From Burkholderiales bacterium (lineage in GTDB: Bacteria > Pseudomonadota > Gammaproteobacteria > Burkholderiales > JAEUOS01), in assembly GCA_016790635.1 (NCBI GenBank), contig JAEUOR010000035.1:62001-126000 (forward strand): 64,000 bases of DNA. Direction: 5' to 3'. The position numbers and the translations under genes were made by a program. Position 1 is the first letter of the stretch; every line of letters begins with the position of its first letter. The notes under the pieces were generated by a model that was not told where the DNA came from, did no database searches, and saw nothing but the letters and a program-made list of their open reading frames with translations. Positions 19,561 through 28,053 of this stretch are shown here, piece after piece.

Positions 19561-20634
19561 ATGCACAGGAGCTTCGCGCCGGATGATCCGCTGCTCGCGT
19601 TCTCGCGCGCGCTGCCCAAGGTCGAGCTGCACTGCCATCTGCTGGGAGCAGTGCGGCGCGACACTTTCACCGAGCTGGTGCGGCGCGAACGGGCTCCGAT
19701 CAGCGATGACGAGATCGCCGCGTACTACACGCGCGGCACAAAGCCGATCGGGGCGATCCGCGTCCTGCGCGCGCTCGAGGATCATCTGTTGCGCACCCCT
19801 GCCGACCTGCATCGGCTGGTCTACGAGTACCTCTGCGACGCCGCCTCGCACAACGTGCGCTATGCGGAATTCTTCTGGAACCCGACCGGCACGCTGCGTG
19901 GCTCGGGTCTCAGGTATGCGGACGCGCAAGGCGGCATCCTGGCGGGCATCGCGGATGCCGGGCGCGATCGCGATATCGTCGGCAAGCTGATCGTCGCAGT
20001 CGATCGCGAGGCCGAACCCGCGGCAGCGCTGGAGGTGGTAGAAGCGATGATCGCGCATCGCCACGACGACGTCATCGGCATCGGCATGGATTACCGCGAG
20101 ACCGATCGCCCGCCCGAGTTGTTTGCAGCCGCGTACGCGCTGGCGCGCAAGCATGGACTGAAGACCACCGCGCATGCCGGTGAATTCGGCTGTCCTGCCG
20201 ACCACATCCGCACCGCGGTGGAACGATTGAAGGTCGACCGTATCGACCATGGCTACACCGTGCTCGACGACCCAGACCTGTGCCGCAGTTGCGCCGATCG
20301 CGGCGTGGTCTTCACGGTGGTGCCGACCAATTCGTACTATCTGCGCACCCTGGCGCCGGAGCGCTGGGCGCTCGACCACCCGATTCGCCGCATGCCCGCG
20401 GCGGGAATCGCGATTCACCCCAATACCGACGACCCGACGCTGCACCATATGACGCCGTCCGCGGCGTGGGCCATGATGGTGCGCGATTTCGAGTTCGGCC
20501 TCGACGACCTGCGCGTCTTCATGCGCAATGGCCTGCGCGCGGCGTGGTTGGACGCGAGCACCCGCGCCGCGTGGACCGGCGAATACCTGGCCGAATTCGA
20601 TCGCCTGCGCAAGGCCTGGCCGGCACTGACTTGA
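19561..20634 (+). CDS. adenosine deaminase family protein
   Basis: A 357-aa amidohydrolase-fold deaminase. Zinc-binding H24 and H26 lie in VELHCHLLG; HAGEFG supplies the catalytic Glu, DHGYTVL a His, and NTDDP the late Asp pair. The family covers adenosine, adenine and modified-adenine deaminases. HPNTDDP instead of the usual SLNTDDP marks a divergent member, so the exact substrate is open. It follows the receiver-cyclase gene by 17 bp and may be cotranscribed. Confidence 0.85.
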   Translation: MHRSFAPDDPLLAFSRALPKVELHCHLLGAVRRDTFTELVRRERAPISDDEIAAYYTRGTKPIGAIRVLRALEDHLLRTPADLHRLVYEYLCDAASHNVRYAEFFWNPTGTLRGSGLRYADAQGGILAGIADAGRDRDIVGKLIVAVDREAEPAAALEVVEAMIAHRHDDVIGIGMDYRETDRPPELFAAAYALARKHGLKTTAHAGEFGCPADHIRTAVERLKVDRIDHGYTVLDDPDLCRSCADRGVVFTVVPTNSYYLRTLAPERWALDHPIRRMPAAGIAIHPNTDDPTLHHMTPSAAWAMMVRDFEFGLDDLRVFMRNGLRAAWLDASTRAAWTGEYLAEFDRLRKAWPALT

Positions 20635-20657
20635 GGCCCATGGAAAGGATTGCGCGC

Positions 20658-21674
20658 ATGCAGGTTTCCACACTCCCCAAAGCGAGCATTCGCGATGCGC
20701 TCTCGTTCACTCTTGCCGTGGCGGCATGCACATGCCCGCTCGTGGCCGGCAATGCCGTCGCGCAGGCCGGCTGGCCTTCTGCCAAGCCGATCACGCTGAT
20801 CGTCCCTTTCGGCACAGGCGGCAACCTCGATGTCACGGCCCGCCTGATCGGCCAGAAGCTCGCCGAGCGCCTCAGGCAAAGCGTTGTGGTGGAAAACGTC
20901 GTCGGTGCGGGTGGAGTGATCGGCATGGAACGCGCGGCACGCGCGGCCCCCGACGGCTACACCCTGGTGCTGGGTGCCGACAGTCCGGCGGTGATCACCG
21001 CGTTCGTCAATCCGACGGTGGTCAAGTACGACATCCGCAAGGATTTCGCGCCCGTGACCCTTGCGACGACGGCAGCGATGGTCATCGTCGCCAAGCCCGA
21101 ACTTGCCGCGGTGAATCTGGCGGACATGATCAAGCTGGCGCGCGCTTCTCCCGGCAAGCTCAGCTACGCGACCTCGGGAGTTGGCAGCGTGCTGCATTTG
21201 TCCATGGAGCTCATCAAGAACCAGAGCAAGACCTTCATCGTCCACGTGCCTTATCGCGGCGGCGGCCAGATCGTCACAGACGTGATCGGCAACCAGATCG
21301 ACCTGGCGATGGTGGTGAGCGTCACCGCGACCCCGCATGTGCTGGGCAAGCGCCTCAAGGGGATCGCGGTCACCATCGCAAAGCGGCTACCCGCGTTGCC
21401 CGATATCCCCGCGGTGTCCGAGACGGCAGGGTTCAAGGACTTCAACGTTCTGGCGTGGACAGGTCTTTTCGCGCCAGCGCGCACGCCGCAGCCGGTCCTC
21501 GAGTGCCTGAACCGGGAACTGGTCGAGGTGCTGCGTGCAGAGGAGGTGCGCAACAAGCTTGCCGAAGGCGGGGCGAGCGCCGCGGGCGGCGCGGCAGCCG
21601 ACTTCGCGCAATTGATCGAGTCCGACCTCAAGCGCTATGGCGCGATCGCCAAGGCGGCGAACATCCGCGAATAA
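20658..21674 (+). CDS. Bug-family periplasmic substrate-binding protein
   Basis: A second orphan Bug receptor, about 338 aa, with a signal peptide ending near GNAVAQA and the family motifs ITLIVPFGTGGNLD, VVVENVVGAGG and FAPARTPQP. ATG 20640 is in frame, but ATG 20658 is preferred because GGAAAGG lies about 9 nt upstream of it. It begins 23 bp after the deaminase gene, so the deaminase and receptor may form a nucleoside or base utilisation pair; that is inference. Confidence 0.92.
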   Translation: MQVSTLPKASIRDALSFTLAVAACTCPLVAGNAVAQAGWPSAKPITLIVPFGTGGNLDVTARLIGQKLAERLRQSVVVENVVGAGGVIGMERAARAAPDGYTLVLGADSPAVITAFVNPTVVKYDIRKDFAPVTLATTAAMVIVAKPELAAVNLADMIKLARASPGKLSYATSGVGSVLHLSMELIKNQSKTFIVHVPYRGGGQIVTDVIGNQIDLAMVVSVTATPHVLGKRLKGIAVTIAKRLPALPDIPAVSETAGFKDFNVLAWTGLFAPARTPQPVLECLNRELVEVLRAEEVRNKLAEGGASAAGGAAADFAQLIESDLKRYGAIAKAANIRE

Positions 21675-21684
21675 TCGCCAGACC

Positions 21685-22833
21685 TCAACGGCCCGCGGGC
21701 GGACCTTGGCGTCGTGGCGCTTCCGCCACGGCCTTGAATTCCGAGGCCGCGAGCAAGGCATCTGCAACACGCTTTGCCATGGCACGGCTGCCGGCATCGG
21801 AAAAGTGCACCGTATCGAAAAAATGCGCAGCATCGCCCGGAATGTCGTGTTCACCTTCGATCACCAGGGCGCCCTCCTGAGCCGCGACCTCCCGAATGAT
21901 CTGGTTGTAGCGCGCATAGGACTCGATGAGTCCGTCCACGGTCATGAAGGGCATGTAGACCAGCGCCGAAACAGCGGCCTGCCGCTTCTCTTCGAGCGAC
22001 TGGGACGCGCGCAGCCGTGTCGAGAACGTCGCGACCGCGACCAGCGGCGCGCTGGCCTTGGCCTCGCGGACAAGTTCAGTCAACTCGCGTCGAAAATTCG
22101 CGCCCAGCGCGCGCGCATCGACGGATAGCCGCGGAACTTCACCGGAATCCCGTTGCGCATTGCGCACGCGCAGGTTCTTCACGACCAGCTCCCACAGCAG
22201 CGAGTTGCGCTCGAGCCACCCCATCCGGCCGCTCTCTGCGGCCCCGGGAATGCCGGCGGCGACCGCCAGCGCGCGCACTTCACCGCTCAGATCGTTGGTG
22301 GCGTGGTAGATGACAATGATGTCGGGGGCGAGAGCAGTGATGCGATGCTGCAGGTTTTTTCGCGAAGATGCGACCGTATAGCCCGGGACACCGCCGTTTA
22401 CGAAGTCGATCGCGCGACCGGGATATGCCTGCCGGATGCGTTCGGTGACCAGCGACGCCCACACTGCGTCGTTGTTGCTGACCTCGGCGCAAAACGTCGT
22501 GGACGCGCCCAGAAAGGCCAGGCGCAGCCCTTGCGCGGACTTCGGGACTTCAATGGGAGGCCCACGAAAACCCTGGTCATTGATCGACAGGCGATCGGTC
22601 CGCAGGCCCGCGTTGAGGACGCGCAGACCGATCGACGCGTCCACCCGGTAGAGTTGTTCGATGCTGGCCGTCGTTCCGGTACGCAGGTACTGCCGCAGGT
22701 GTGCCAGTCCTTCGGCGGCCGCCAGGATCAGGGTGATTGCGAGCAGGACAAGCGCGATTAGCGCCACCCATTGGGCGGCACGTGGCGCTGGCCGCGCCGG
22801 CAGCGTCGATTCACCCTGTGCTTGCGCCGCCAT
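21685..22833 (-). CDS. membrane-anchored SGNH/GDSL-type hydrolase
   Basis: A 382-aa protein with one N-terminal transmembrane helix (about 22-42) and an SGNH hydrolase fold: nucleophile Ser111 in FLGASTTF (block I), NGGVPGY (Gly block II), HATNDL (Asn block III) and DTVHFSDAG (Asp-His block V). Such proteins deacylate or acyl-transfer on glycans at the outer face of the membrane. The start overlaps the carbamoyltransferase stop, placing it as the last gene of a glycan-modification cassette. Confidence 0.85.
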   Translation of the reverse strand: MAAQAQGESTLPARPAPRAAQWVALIALVLLAITLILAAAEGLAHLRQYLRTGTTASIEQLYRVDASIGLRVLNAGLRTDRLSINDQGFRGPPIEVPKSAQGLRLAFLGASTTFCAEVSNNDAVWASLVTERIRQAYPGRAIDFVNGGVPGYTVASSRKNLQHRITALAPDIIVIYHATNDLSGEVRALAVAAGIPGAAESGRMGWLERNSLLWELVVKNLRVRNAQRDSGEVPRLSVDARALGANFRRELTELVREAKASAPLVAVATFSTRLRASQSLEEKRQAAVSALVYMPFMTVDGLIESYARYNQIIREVAAQEGALVIEGEHDIPGDAAHFFDTVHFSDAGSRAMAKRVADALLAASEFKAVAEAPRRQGPPAGR

Positions 22834-24668
22834 CAGTCGAGTTCGAATTTACCTTCGTAGCGCTGCCTGAGCGCCGGATCCTGGTCTTCCTTGCGCAAAA
22901 AGAAGTCGCCGATCGCAAGCGCTTCGATGTCGGTCCCCATGAAGCAGCGGAACGAATCATCGGGAGTACAGACGATGGGTTCGCCACGCACATTGAAACT
23001 GGTGTTGACCACCACGGGACAGCCGGTCAAGGCCTTGAAGCGACTGATGAGCGCGTGATAGCGCGGGTTGGTTTCGCGGTGGACGGTCTGGATGCGCGCC
23101 GAATAGTCCACATGCGTCACCGCCGGAATCGAGGAGCGCGGCACGTTGAGCTTGTCGATACCGAACAGGTTCATTTCCTCGGCGGTCATCGCGATACGAT
23201 GTCGCTCAAGCACATCGGCGACCAGCAGCATGTAAGGACTGTCTTCGTCGATGTCGAACCAGTCCTGCACATCCTCGCGCAACACCGAAGGCGCGAACGG
23301 GCGGAACGACTCACGGTACTTGACCTTGAGGTTGAGCAGCTTTTGCATGGTCGGCGAGCGTGGATCACCGAGGATGGAGCGACCGCCCAGCGCGCGCGGG
23401 CCGAATTCCATGCGCCCCTGGTGCCAGCCCAGCGCCTTGCCGTCGGCCAGCGCCTGCGCGCATGCCGCCAGCACACCTGACTCGTCCATGCGTTCGTACC
23501 TGGCCCCGGCCGCGTCGAGCTGGCGGGCGATCTCGTCGTTGGAATCGATCGGGCCCAGGTAGGAGCCCTGCATGCCGTCGGCCTCGCCGTTGAGATGGCG
23601 CGGCGCCTTGCGGTACGAGTGTGCGGCCACGAGGGCAGCCCCGATCGCGCCGCCCGCATCCCCCGAAGCCGGTTGCAGCCAGATGCGCTCAAAGAGTTTG
23701 CGCTTGAGCAGCTTCCCGTTGGCGACGCAATTCAAGGCAACGCCTCCGGCCAGGCAAAGGTTGCGCTCCCCGGTATCGCGCGCGACGCCCGCAGCCAATT
23801 TGATGACGACCTCCTCGGTCACCGCCTGGATGGAAGCAGCCAGGTCCATCTCCCGTTGCCCCATGCGGGCTTCGGCGCGACGCGGCGGACCGCCAAAGAG
23901 CGCATCAAAGCGTTCGTTGGTCATCGTCAGGCCGGTGCAGTAATCGAAATAGTCGAGATTGAGCCTGAAGCTGCCGTCTTCCTTGACGTCGATCAGGTGT
24001 TCGAAGATCAGTTTTGCGTACTTGGGCTCGCCATAGGGTGCCAGTCCCATCACCTTGTACTCTCCGGAATTGACCTTGAATCCCGTGTAATAAGTGAAGG
24101 CAGAATAGAGCAGGCCCAGCGAATGCGGAAAATGGATCTCGCGGGTCACCTTGAGGTCGGACTGATCACCCACCGCAAGCGAAGTCGTGGTCCATTCGCC
24201 GACGCCGTCCATGGTCAGCACTGCGGCACGCGCAAACGGCGAGGGATAGAACGCGCTCGCCGCGTGGCTCAAATGATGCTCCGAGAACAGCAGTCGCTGG
24301 CGCCAATCAACCTCCGGGTCGAGGCGTTCCAATTCCTTGGTGATGAGGCTCTTCTGAAACAGCTTCTCCTTGAGCCATATGGGCAGCGCGGCGCGAAACG
24401 AGGTGAATCCTCGCGGAGCGAAAGCCAGGTAGGTCTCCAGCAGACGCTCGAACTTGAGGAAAGGCTTGTCGTAAAACGCGACATGATCGATGTCCGCCGG
24501 TTTGAGGCCGGCGATCGACAGGCAGCTGGCAATCGCCCGATGCGGGAACGCCGGATCATGCTTGGTGCGTGTGAAGCGCTCTTCCTGCGCGGCCGCTACG
24601 ATGCGCCCGTCGATGACCAGGGCCGCCGCGGCGTCATGGTAGTAGGCGGAAATTCCGAGGATGCGCAC
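22833..24668 (-). CDS. carbamoyltransferase, NodU/TobZ type
   Basis: A 611-aa O-carbamoyltransferase. The N-terminal Kae1-like domain starts ILGISAYYHDAAAALV, with EERFTRTKHD and HHLSHAASAFY metal/substrate motifs and LAGGVALNCVANGKL. The C-terminal YrdC-like part shows EFGPRALGGRSIL and NTSFNVRGEPIVCTP. The family makes carbamoyl-adenylate from carbamoyl phosphate and ATP and transfers the carbamoyl group to a sugar or antibiotic hydroxyl. GTG 24668 gives the family N-terminus; the frame is open farther upstream to 24803, across the DUF5989 gene, without support. Confidence 0.93.
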   Translation of the reverse strand: MRILGISAYYHDAAAALVIDGRIVAAAQEERFTRTKHDPAFPHRAIASCLSIAGLKPADIDHVAFYDKPFLKFERLLETYLAFAPRGFTSFRAALPIWLKEKLFQKSLITKELERLDPEVDWRQRLLFSEHHLSHAASAFYPSPFARAAVLTMDGVGEWTTTSLAVGDQSDLKVTREIHFPHSLGLLYSAFTYYTGFKVNSGEYKVMGLAPYGEPKYAKLIFEHLIDVKEDGSFRLNLDYFDYCTGLTMTNERFDALFGGPPRRAEARMGQREMDLAASIQAVTEEVVIKLAAGVARDTGERNLCLAGGVALNCVANGKLLKRKLFERIWLQPASGDAGGAIGAALVAAHSYRKAPRHLNGEADGMQGSYLGPIDSNDEIARQLDAAGARYERMDESGVLAACAQALADGKALGWHQGRMEFGPRALGGRSILGDPRSPTMQKLLNLKVKYRESFRPFAPSVLREDVQDWFDIDEDSPYMLLVADVLERHRIAMTAEEMNLFGIDKLNVPRSSIPAVTHVDYSARIQTVHRETNPRYHALISRFKALTGCPVVVNTSFNVRGEPIVCTPDDSFRCFMGTDIEALAIGDFFLRKEDQDPALRQRYEGKFELD

Positions 24669-24673
24669 GGTGG

Positions 24674-24823
24674 TCAGAAAAGCGTGTAGATGAAAGGCGC
24701 GATCGCCGACCCCTGCGCCAGCACCAGGAGGCCTCCGAGCACCACCATCACGATGATGATCGGCAACATCCAGAACTTCTTGCGTACCTTGAGAAACTGC
24801 CACAACTCGCGGATGAAATCCAT
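24674..24823 (-). CDS. DUF5989 family small membrane protein
   Basis: A 49-aa product from ATG 24823 to TGA. It begins MDFIRELWQFLKVRKKFW, has one hydrophobic segment (about 19-39, rich in Ile, Val and Leu) and ends GSAIAPFIYTLF. This is the layout of the DUF5989 family, which lies next to carbamoyltransferases and SxtJ proteins. It is 5 bp before the carbamoyltransferase GTG and 10 bp after the SxtJ gene. Its role is unknown; a membrane tether for the enzyme is a guess. Confidence 0.88.
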   Translation of the reverse strand: MDFIRELWQFLKVRKKFWMLPIIIVMVVLGGLLVLAQGSAIAPFIYTLF

Positions 24824-24833
24824 TGCGTTCGCC

Positions 24834-25229
24834 TCAGAATTGATTCGGCATGCCAGTGGGGTCAGGACCGGGGGGCGAACGTTCGTTCCAGTAGGACCGC
24901 ATGGCCGGATCGAAGCTTCGCTTCAGCGCATCGCGCCCGGCCAAGCGCATACCGATCGCGATGGGGGCGAACATGCCGAAAAAAATCAACCCCAGGACCA
25001 CCGGGCTGACGATGCGACCGAGAATATCACCGAACTTCATCCAGGCACGGTTGAATGGAGTCAGAAGCGCGGGCGCCAGTAAGGTGCAGGCGAGCGTCAG
25101 TACCCCCAAACCCAGTGGCCAACGGTACCAGGTACCGCCTCGCCACCAGCCGTAGGCCGCTACCAGGCTAAAGAAGACGACAAAGACCCAGCCGAATGAC
25201 CGGTTCGAAGGTAGAGGGGTTGGATTCAT
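24834..25229 (-). CDS. SxtJ-family membrane protein
   Basis: A 131-aa protein with about three hydrophobic segments (about 12-28, 35-60, 72-95) and the family-type sequence SFGWVFVVFF, PLNRAWMKFG-like PFNRAWMKFGDILG and a C-terminal RSYWNER. It matches the SxtJ family, named from the saxitoxin cluster where it neighbours the carbamoyltransferase SxtI. It heads the SxtJ-DUF5989-carbamoyltransferase-SGNH run here. The biochemical role of SxtJ is not established. Confidence 0.85.
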   Translation of the reverse strand: MNPTPLPSNRSFGWVFVVFFSLVAAYGWWRGGTWYRWPLGLGVLTLACTLLAPALLTPFNRAWMKFGDILGRIVSPVVLGLIFFGMFAPIAIGMRLAGRDALKRSFDPAMRSYWNERSPPGPDPTGMPNQF

Positions 25230-25551
25230 GCCGGAAAATGAAGAACGAAGGGCGTACAGAAAACGGAAGCGCAGAGGCGGACCTGATTATAGGTTCATAG
25301 CATCGCCCGGGCTGCGGACTAGGGGTACAAGCAGCGCCTTCCTGCCGGGATTGGCGCCGGCTTGTTTGTGCTCGGCATCACGCCCTACTTCCACCTGGCG
25401 TCCGATTGCCGCAACTACAGACGCGGCAGGCAAGGTTTCGCAGGCCCGGCGCCATGGCGCGATCTTGAAGACCTCCACCAGCGGTGAATCGGCCCGGCAG
25501 CCTGGCAACAATCCCAACCCGGGCCGCCTTGGTTTTATTGCCGGGTCTCCG
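25230..25551. other. non-coding gap between SxtJ operon and DUF1631 gene
   Basis: About 320 bp lie between the DUF1631 stop and the SxtJ start, both minus-strand genes. It holds the TATAAT noted above and a loose inverted repeat of CCCGG/CCGGG type just after the DUF1631 stop that could end that transcript. A 76-codon frame at 25287-25517 shows no recognisable family or ribosome site and was not called. Confidence 0.5.
25286..25291 (-). promoter_or_regulatory. -10 element for the SxtJ-carbamoyltransferase operon
   Basis: On the minus strand this reads TATAAT, a perfect -10 hexamer, 57 bp upstream of the SxtJ start codon. A -35 match at 16-18 bp is weak, so this may need an activator. Pattern match only. 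Confidence 0.45.
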
Positions 25552-27741
25552 CTACGCTGCCATCGGCAGCGCCTGATCGGCCGACAAGGCCTCGATGGCG
25601 CTGTCGATCACCGGTGCCTGGCCTTCAATGAGCCGTGCCTTGCCCTGGCGCAGCAGGGTCGAGAGACTGGCTGCGCTCATCTGCCGCATGCGCTTGCCGT
25701 TGGTGAACAGGAAGAATGTGCGCTTGGGGCTGATCCAGGTGACACGGTAGCGGTCGTCCGCACTCTGGTCCGAGAAGGCGATGGACTCGCCCTTTGTCAG
25801 GTCGAGCGCGGTGTGGTCATAGACATCCTTGGCTACAACCAGCGGGACCGGCTTCAGCTCCGGCGCGACGCCGCTGCTGCTCGGCAGGGGTTGCGAAGGC
25901 AGTTCGACGGTTGCCGCCTTGGCCGCCGCGATGGCCTCGGTGTGGGCCTTCATGAGCCGGTTGAAAAAGGCCTGCCGATCATCTTCCGGCATGCCGGTCG
26001 GGATCACGCCCCGCATCAGGCCGCGCACCAGCTTGGGCAGCATGCCGGCCAGGACCGGAATGTCCGTGCGTGACTTGGGTTCGATGCTCCAGATCAGGTC
26101 GGCCGCAAGATTGAGGCGCGCGGCGACGCTGTCCTCGCCGCCGCTACCTTTTGCCTGCGCGTCTGCGACGGCCTTGACCCACGGCCCGGCAAGGAAGTAC
26201 CGAATGAAGTCCGGCGTGGTGGCGGTGATGCGCTGCGCCAGGTCGGCGTGCGCCGCGGCGTCGGCCGCGGCCAAGGCCTCTTGTGCGGCAAGCGCGTGCG
26301 CCTGGGCCCGGGCGGCCGCTTCCCCGCGCTCATGCTCGAGGGCGATCAGGTGCTCCAGTTCCTCGAGCGCGCGCTCGAAGACGGCGACGTCGTCCTTGAA
26401 CTGCACTGCCAGATCGTCGATCAGGTGGCGCAACCCGTTGAGAAACGCGCTCGGTTCGGCCAGCGTGATCGCCGGGTCGCCGCCAGCCTCCGCCATTCGG
26501 TCCAGCAGCCTGCGCATCGGATGGGCGCGGCGGGCGAAGAAACTTCGATCAAGGATGGCAGCCTTGACGGCCACGATCTGCAGGCGAGCGATGACCCCCT
26601 TGATGGGTTCGGCGATGCGCGCGTTGTTGTTCAGGTAGTCGAAGACGATCGATACCAGCTCGATGGTCAGCTGATCCAATGGCGTTCCCTGGGCGAGCAT
26701 CGCGCGGTCGAGCTCGCGCAGGTAACCCGGCGCCAGGAATCCGCCGGCCGCCCCGAGGTTGGCTTCCGACTGCAATTGCGCCAGCGATTCGAGCAAGGTG
26801 GCGCTGGGCGCCACCTCCCCGGTGCCGGCAGGAAATCGTGCCGCGTCGGTCAGGAAGCGCAGACCGTCGACGCGCGCGGCGGTCTGTCCCTGGGCCAGTC
26901 CGGAAAGCAACGCCCCGATCGCCAGTGCTTCGTTGCCCATCGACCCGCCCAGCCAGCCGGTGCGCTCGTTCGGGTCGAGCTGGTTCATGCGACCGGACTG
27001 CGACAGCGCATTCATGCGCTGCGTGGAACTCATGCCCATCATGCGCTGCGATACACCCATGGGGTCGGCGGTGGTCCTGACCACATGCTTGATGCGGGGC
27101 AGAACGTGGTGCGCAATCAGGCTCTGGTTGACCGCTGCATAGACCTGCGAGATCGAGCGTGACAGGTAAGGCTGGAAGGCTGCCAGTAGTGCCTGCTTCA
27201 CCGAATCCTCGGCTGGAATGTGGTTGCAAGCCAGCTTCAGTGCCTCGAATATCGTTTCGGGGCTCAAGGGATTCTCGGCATCGTCGAGGGACTCGCGATT
27301 GAGAAGATGCCCCAGGCGCGCGCGTATGCCCAGCATTTCGTTGTTGTCGACCGAACTCATGACGTTCTTGGCCAGACGGTCGAGGGCGATGCCGGTCTCG
27401 ATGATCGAGTCTGACACCAGCGACAATTCCAATCCGGCGATGCCGCTCTTGTCGGCATTGGCTGCTGCGGCGCGCCCGGCATCCAGGCGCTTGTCGTAGG
27501 AGTTGCGAAAGCAGTCTTCGAACTTTCTCTGGATCTCGCCGCGGTGCTGACGTACTCGCGTCATCGCCTCCAGATAAACCTGCTGTTCATCTCGCTTGAT
27601 GCTCTTGTCGGCCAACTGGAACAGGTCTTCATCGATCTTGGCCAGCGCGGCCGCGACGACCTCGGCCAGGCGTGAGCGTGCGATTTCGCGGCACTCGGAG
27701 AGGAGGGACTTGGCGGGAGGGGCGGCGGCAGTGGCAGTCAT
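25552..27741 (-). CDS. DUF1631 family protein
   Basis: A 729-aa, probably cytoplasmic, largely alpha-helical protein of DUF1631, a family common in Beta- and Gammaproteobacteria and sometimes wrongly labelled thymidine phosphorylase. The N-terminal half carries FEDCFRNSYDKRLDAG and VYAAVNQSLIAHHVLPRIK. A conserved-looking C-terminal part (WISPKRTFFLFTNGKRMRQMS) resembles a small beta-barrel similar to PilZ, which is my reading rather than an established fact. No enzymatic motif is visible. An inverted repeat lies upstream of the gene. Confidence 0.85.
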   Translation of the reverse strand: MTATAAAPPAKSLLSECREIARSRLAEVVAAALAKIDEDLFQLADKSIKRDEQQVYLEAMTRVRQHRGEIQRKFEDCFRNSYDKRLDAGRAAAANADKSGIAGLELSLVSDSIIETGIALDRLAKNVMSSVDNNEMLGIRARLGHLLNRESLDDAENPLSPETIFEALKLACNHIPAEDSVKQALLAAFQPYLSRSISQVYAAVNQSLIAHHVLPRIKHVVRTTADPMGVSQRMMGMSSTQRMNALSQSGRMNQLDPNERTGWLGGSMGNEALAIGALLSGLAQGQTAARVDGLRFLTDAARFPAGTGEVAPSATLLESLAQLQSEANLGAAGGFLAPGYLRELDRAMLAQGTPLDQLTIELVSIVFDYLNNNARIAEPIKGVIARLQIVAVKAAILDRSFFARRAHPMRRLLDRMAEAGGDPAITLAEPSAFLNGLRHLIDDLAVQFKDDVAVFERALEELEHLIALEHERGEAAARAQAHALAAQEALAAADAAAHADLAQRITATTPDFIRYFLAGPWVKAVADAQAKGSGGEDSVAARLNLAADLIWSIEPKSRTDIPVLAGMLPKLVRGLMRGVIPTGMPEDDRQAFFNRLMKAHTEAIAAAKAATVELPSQPLPSSSGVAPELKPVPLVVAKDVYDHTALDLTKGESIAFSDQSADDRYRVTWISPKRTFFLFTNGKRMRQMSAASLSTLLRQGKARLIEGQAPVIDSAIEALSADQALPMAA

Positions 27742-27796
27742 GTGGCAGGTCCTCGCTGGTGATGACGTGATCCGGGGAGTCGAGAATCATGACATC

Positions 27797-27819
27797 GGCA
27801 TATGACAATTGAATATGCC
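27797..27819. repeat. inverted repeat upstream of the DUF1631 gene
   Basis: GGCATAT (27797-27803), a 9-nt spacer GACAATTGA, then ATATGCC (27813-27819): perfect 7-bp arms. It lies 56-78 bp before the DUF1631 start. Read on the minus strand it contains TTGTCA, close to a -35 consensus. It could be an operator overlapping the promoter. Confidence 0.4.
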
Positions 27820-27912
27820 ATCGTCATCATCAAACGTCAAGCGGAATCACGGAGGACTACACGCGGGTTATCGGCCGTCGCCCCGGGCAACGCAGGTCTG
27901 CCACCCAAATTT

Positions 27913-27928
27913 CGTGATTAATGTCACG
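27913..27928. promoter_or_regulatory. CRP-like palindrome CGTGA-N6-TCACG
   Basis: CGTGA (27913-27917), TTAATG, TCACG (27924-27928). This has the symmetry and 6-nt spacing of the CRP consensus TGTGA-N6-TCACA. It lies about 172 bp upstream of the DUF1631 start. A putative cyclase gene at 18428 makes a cAMP-responsive site conceivable, but one chance match in 64 kb is not unlikely. Confidence 0.3.
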
Positions 27929-28053
27929 CAGACCGTCAAGTCCCGGCGATGCCGGCCGATATACGATCAGGGCCTTTGCGCTTTAACCATGCATGCGGTA
28001 CGAGCGGGCGGGTCGGCGCCGCGATGCCGCCGACTGGCCCTGCCCTTCCTCCC

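Larger units (their letters stand above)
27742..28053. other. 312-bp intergenic region with two palindromes
   Basis: It separates the TPR protein gene from the DUF1631 gene, both on the minus strand. It holds the inverted repeat at 27797-27819, a CRP-type palindrome at 27913-27928, and a 7-bp stem (28012-28018 with 28028-28034) just after the TPR gene that could be a terminator without a T tract. No credible gene is seen. Confidence 0.5.

Noticed and set aside
22833..24803. Carbamoyltransferase start at 24803
   Set aside because: The extra 45 codons overlap the DUF5989 gene on the same strand in another frame. The family begins at the ILGISAYYHDAA segment.
25287..25517. A 76-codon frame in the SxtJ-DUF1631 gap
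   Set aside because: No family resemblance and no Shine-Dalgarno sequence; best read as non-coding.
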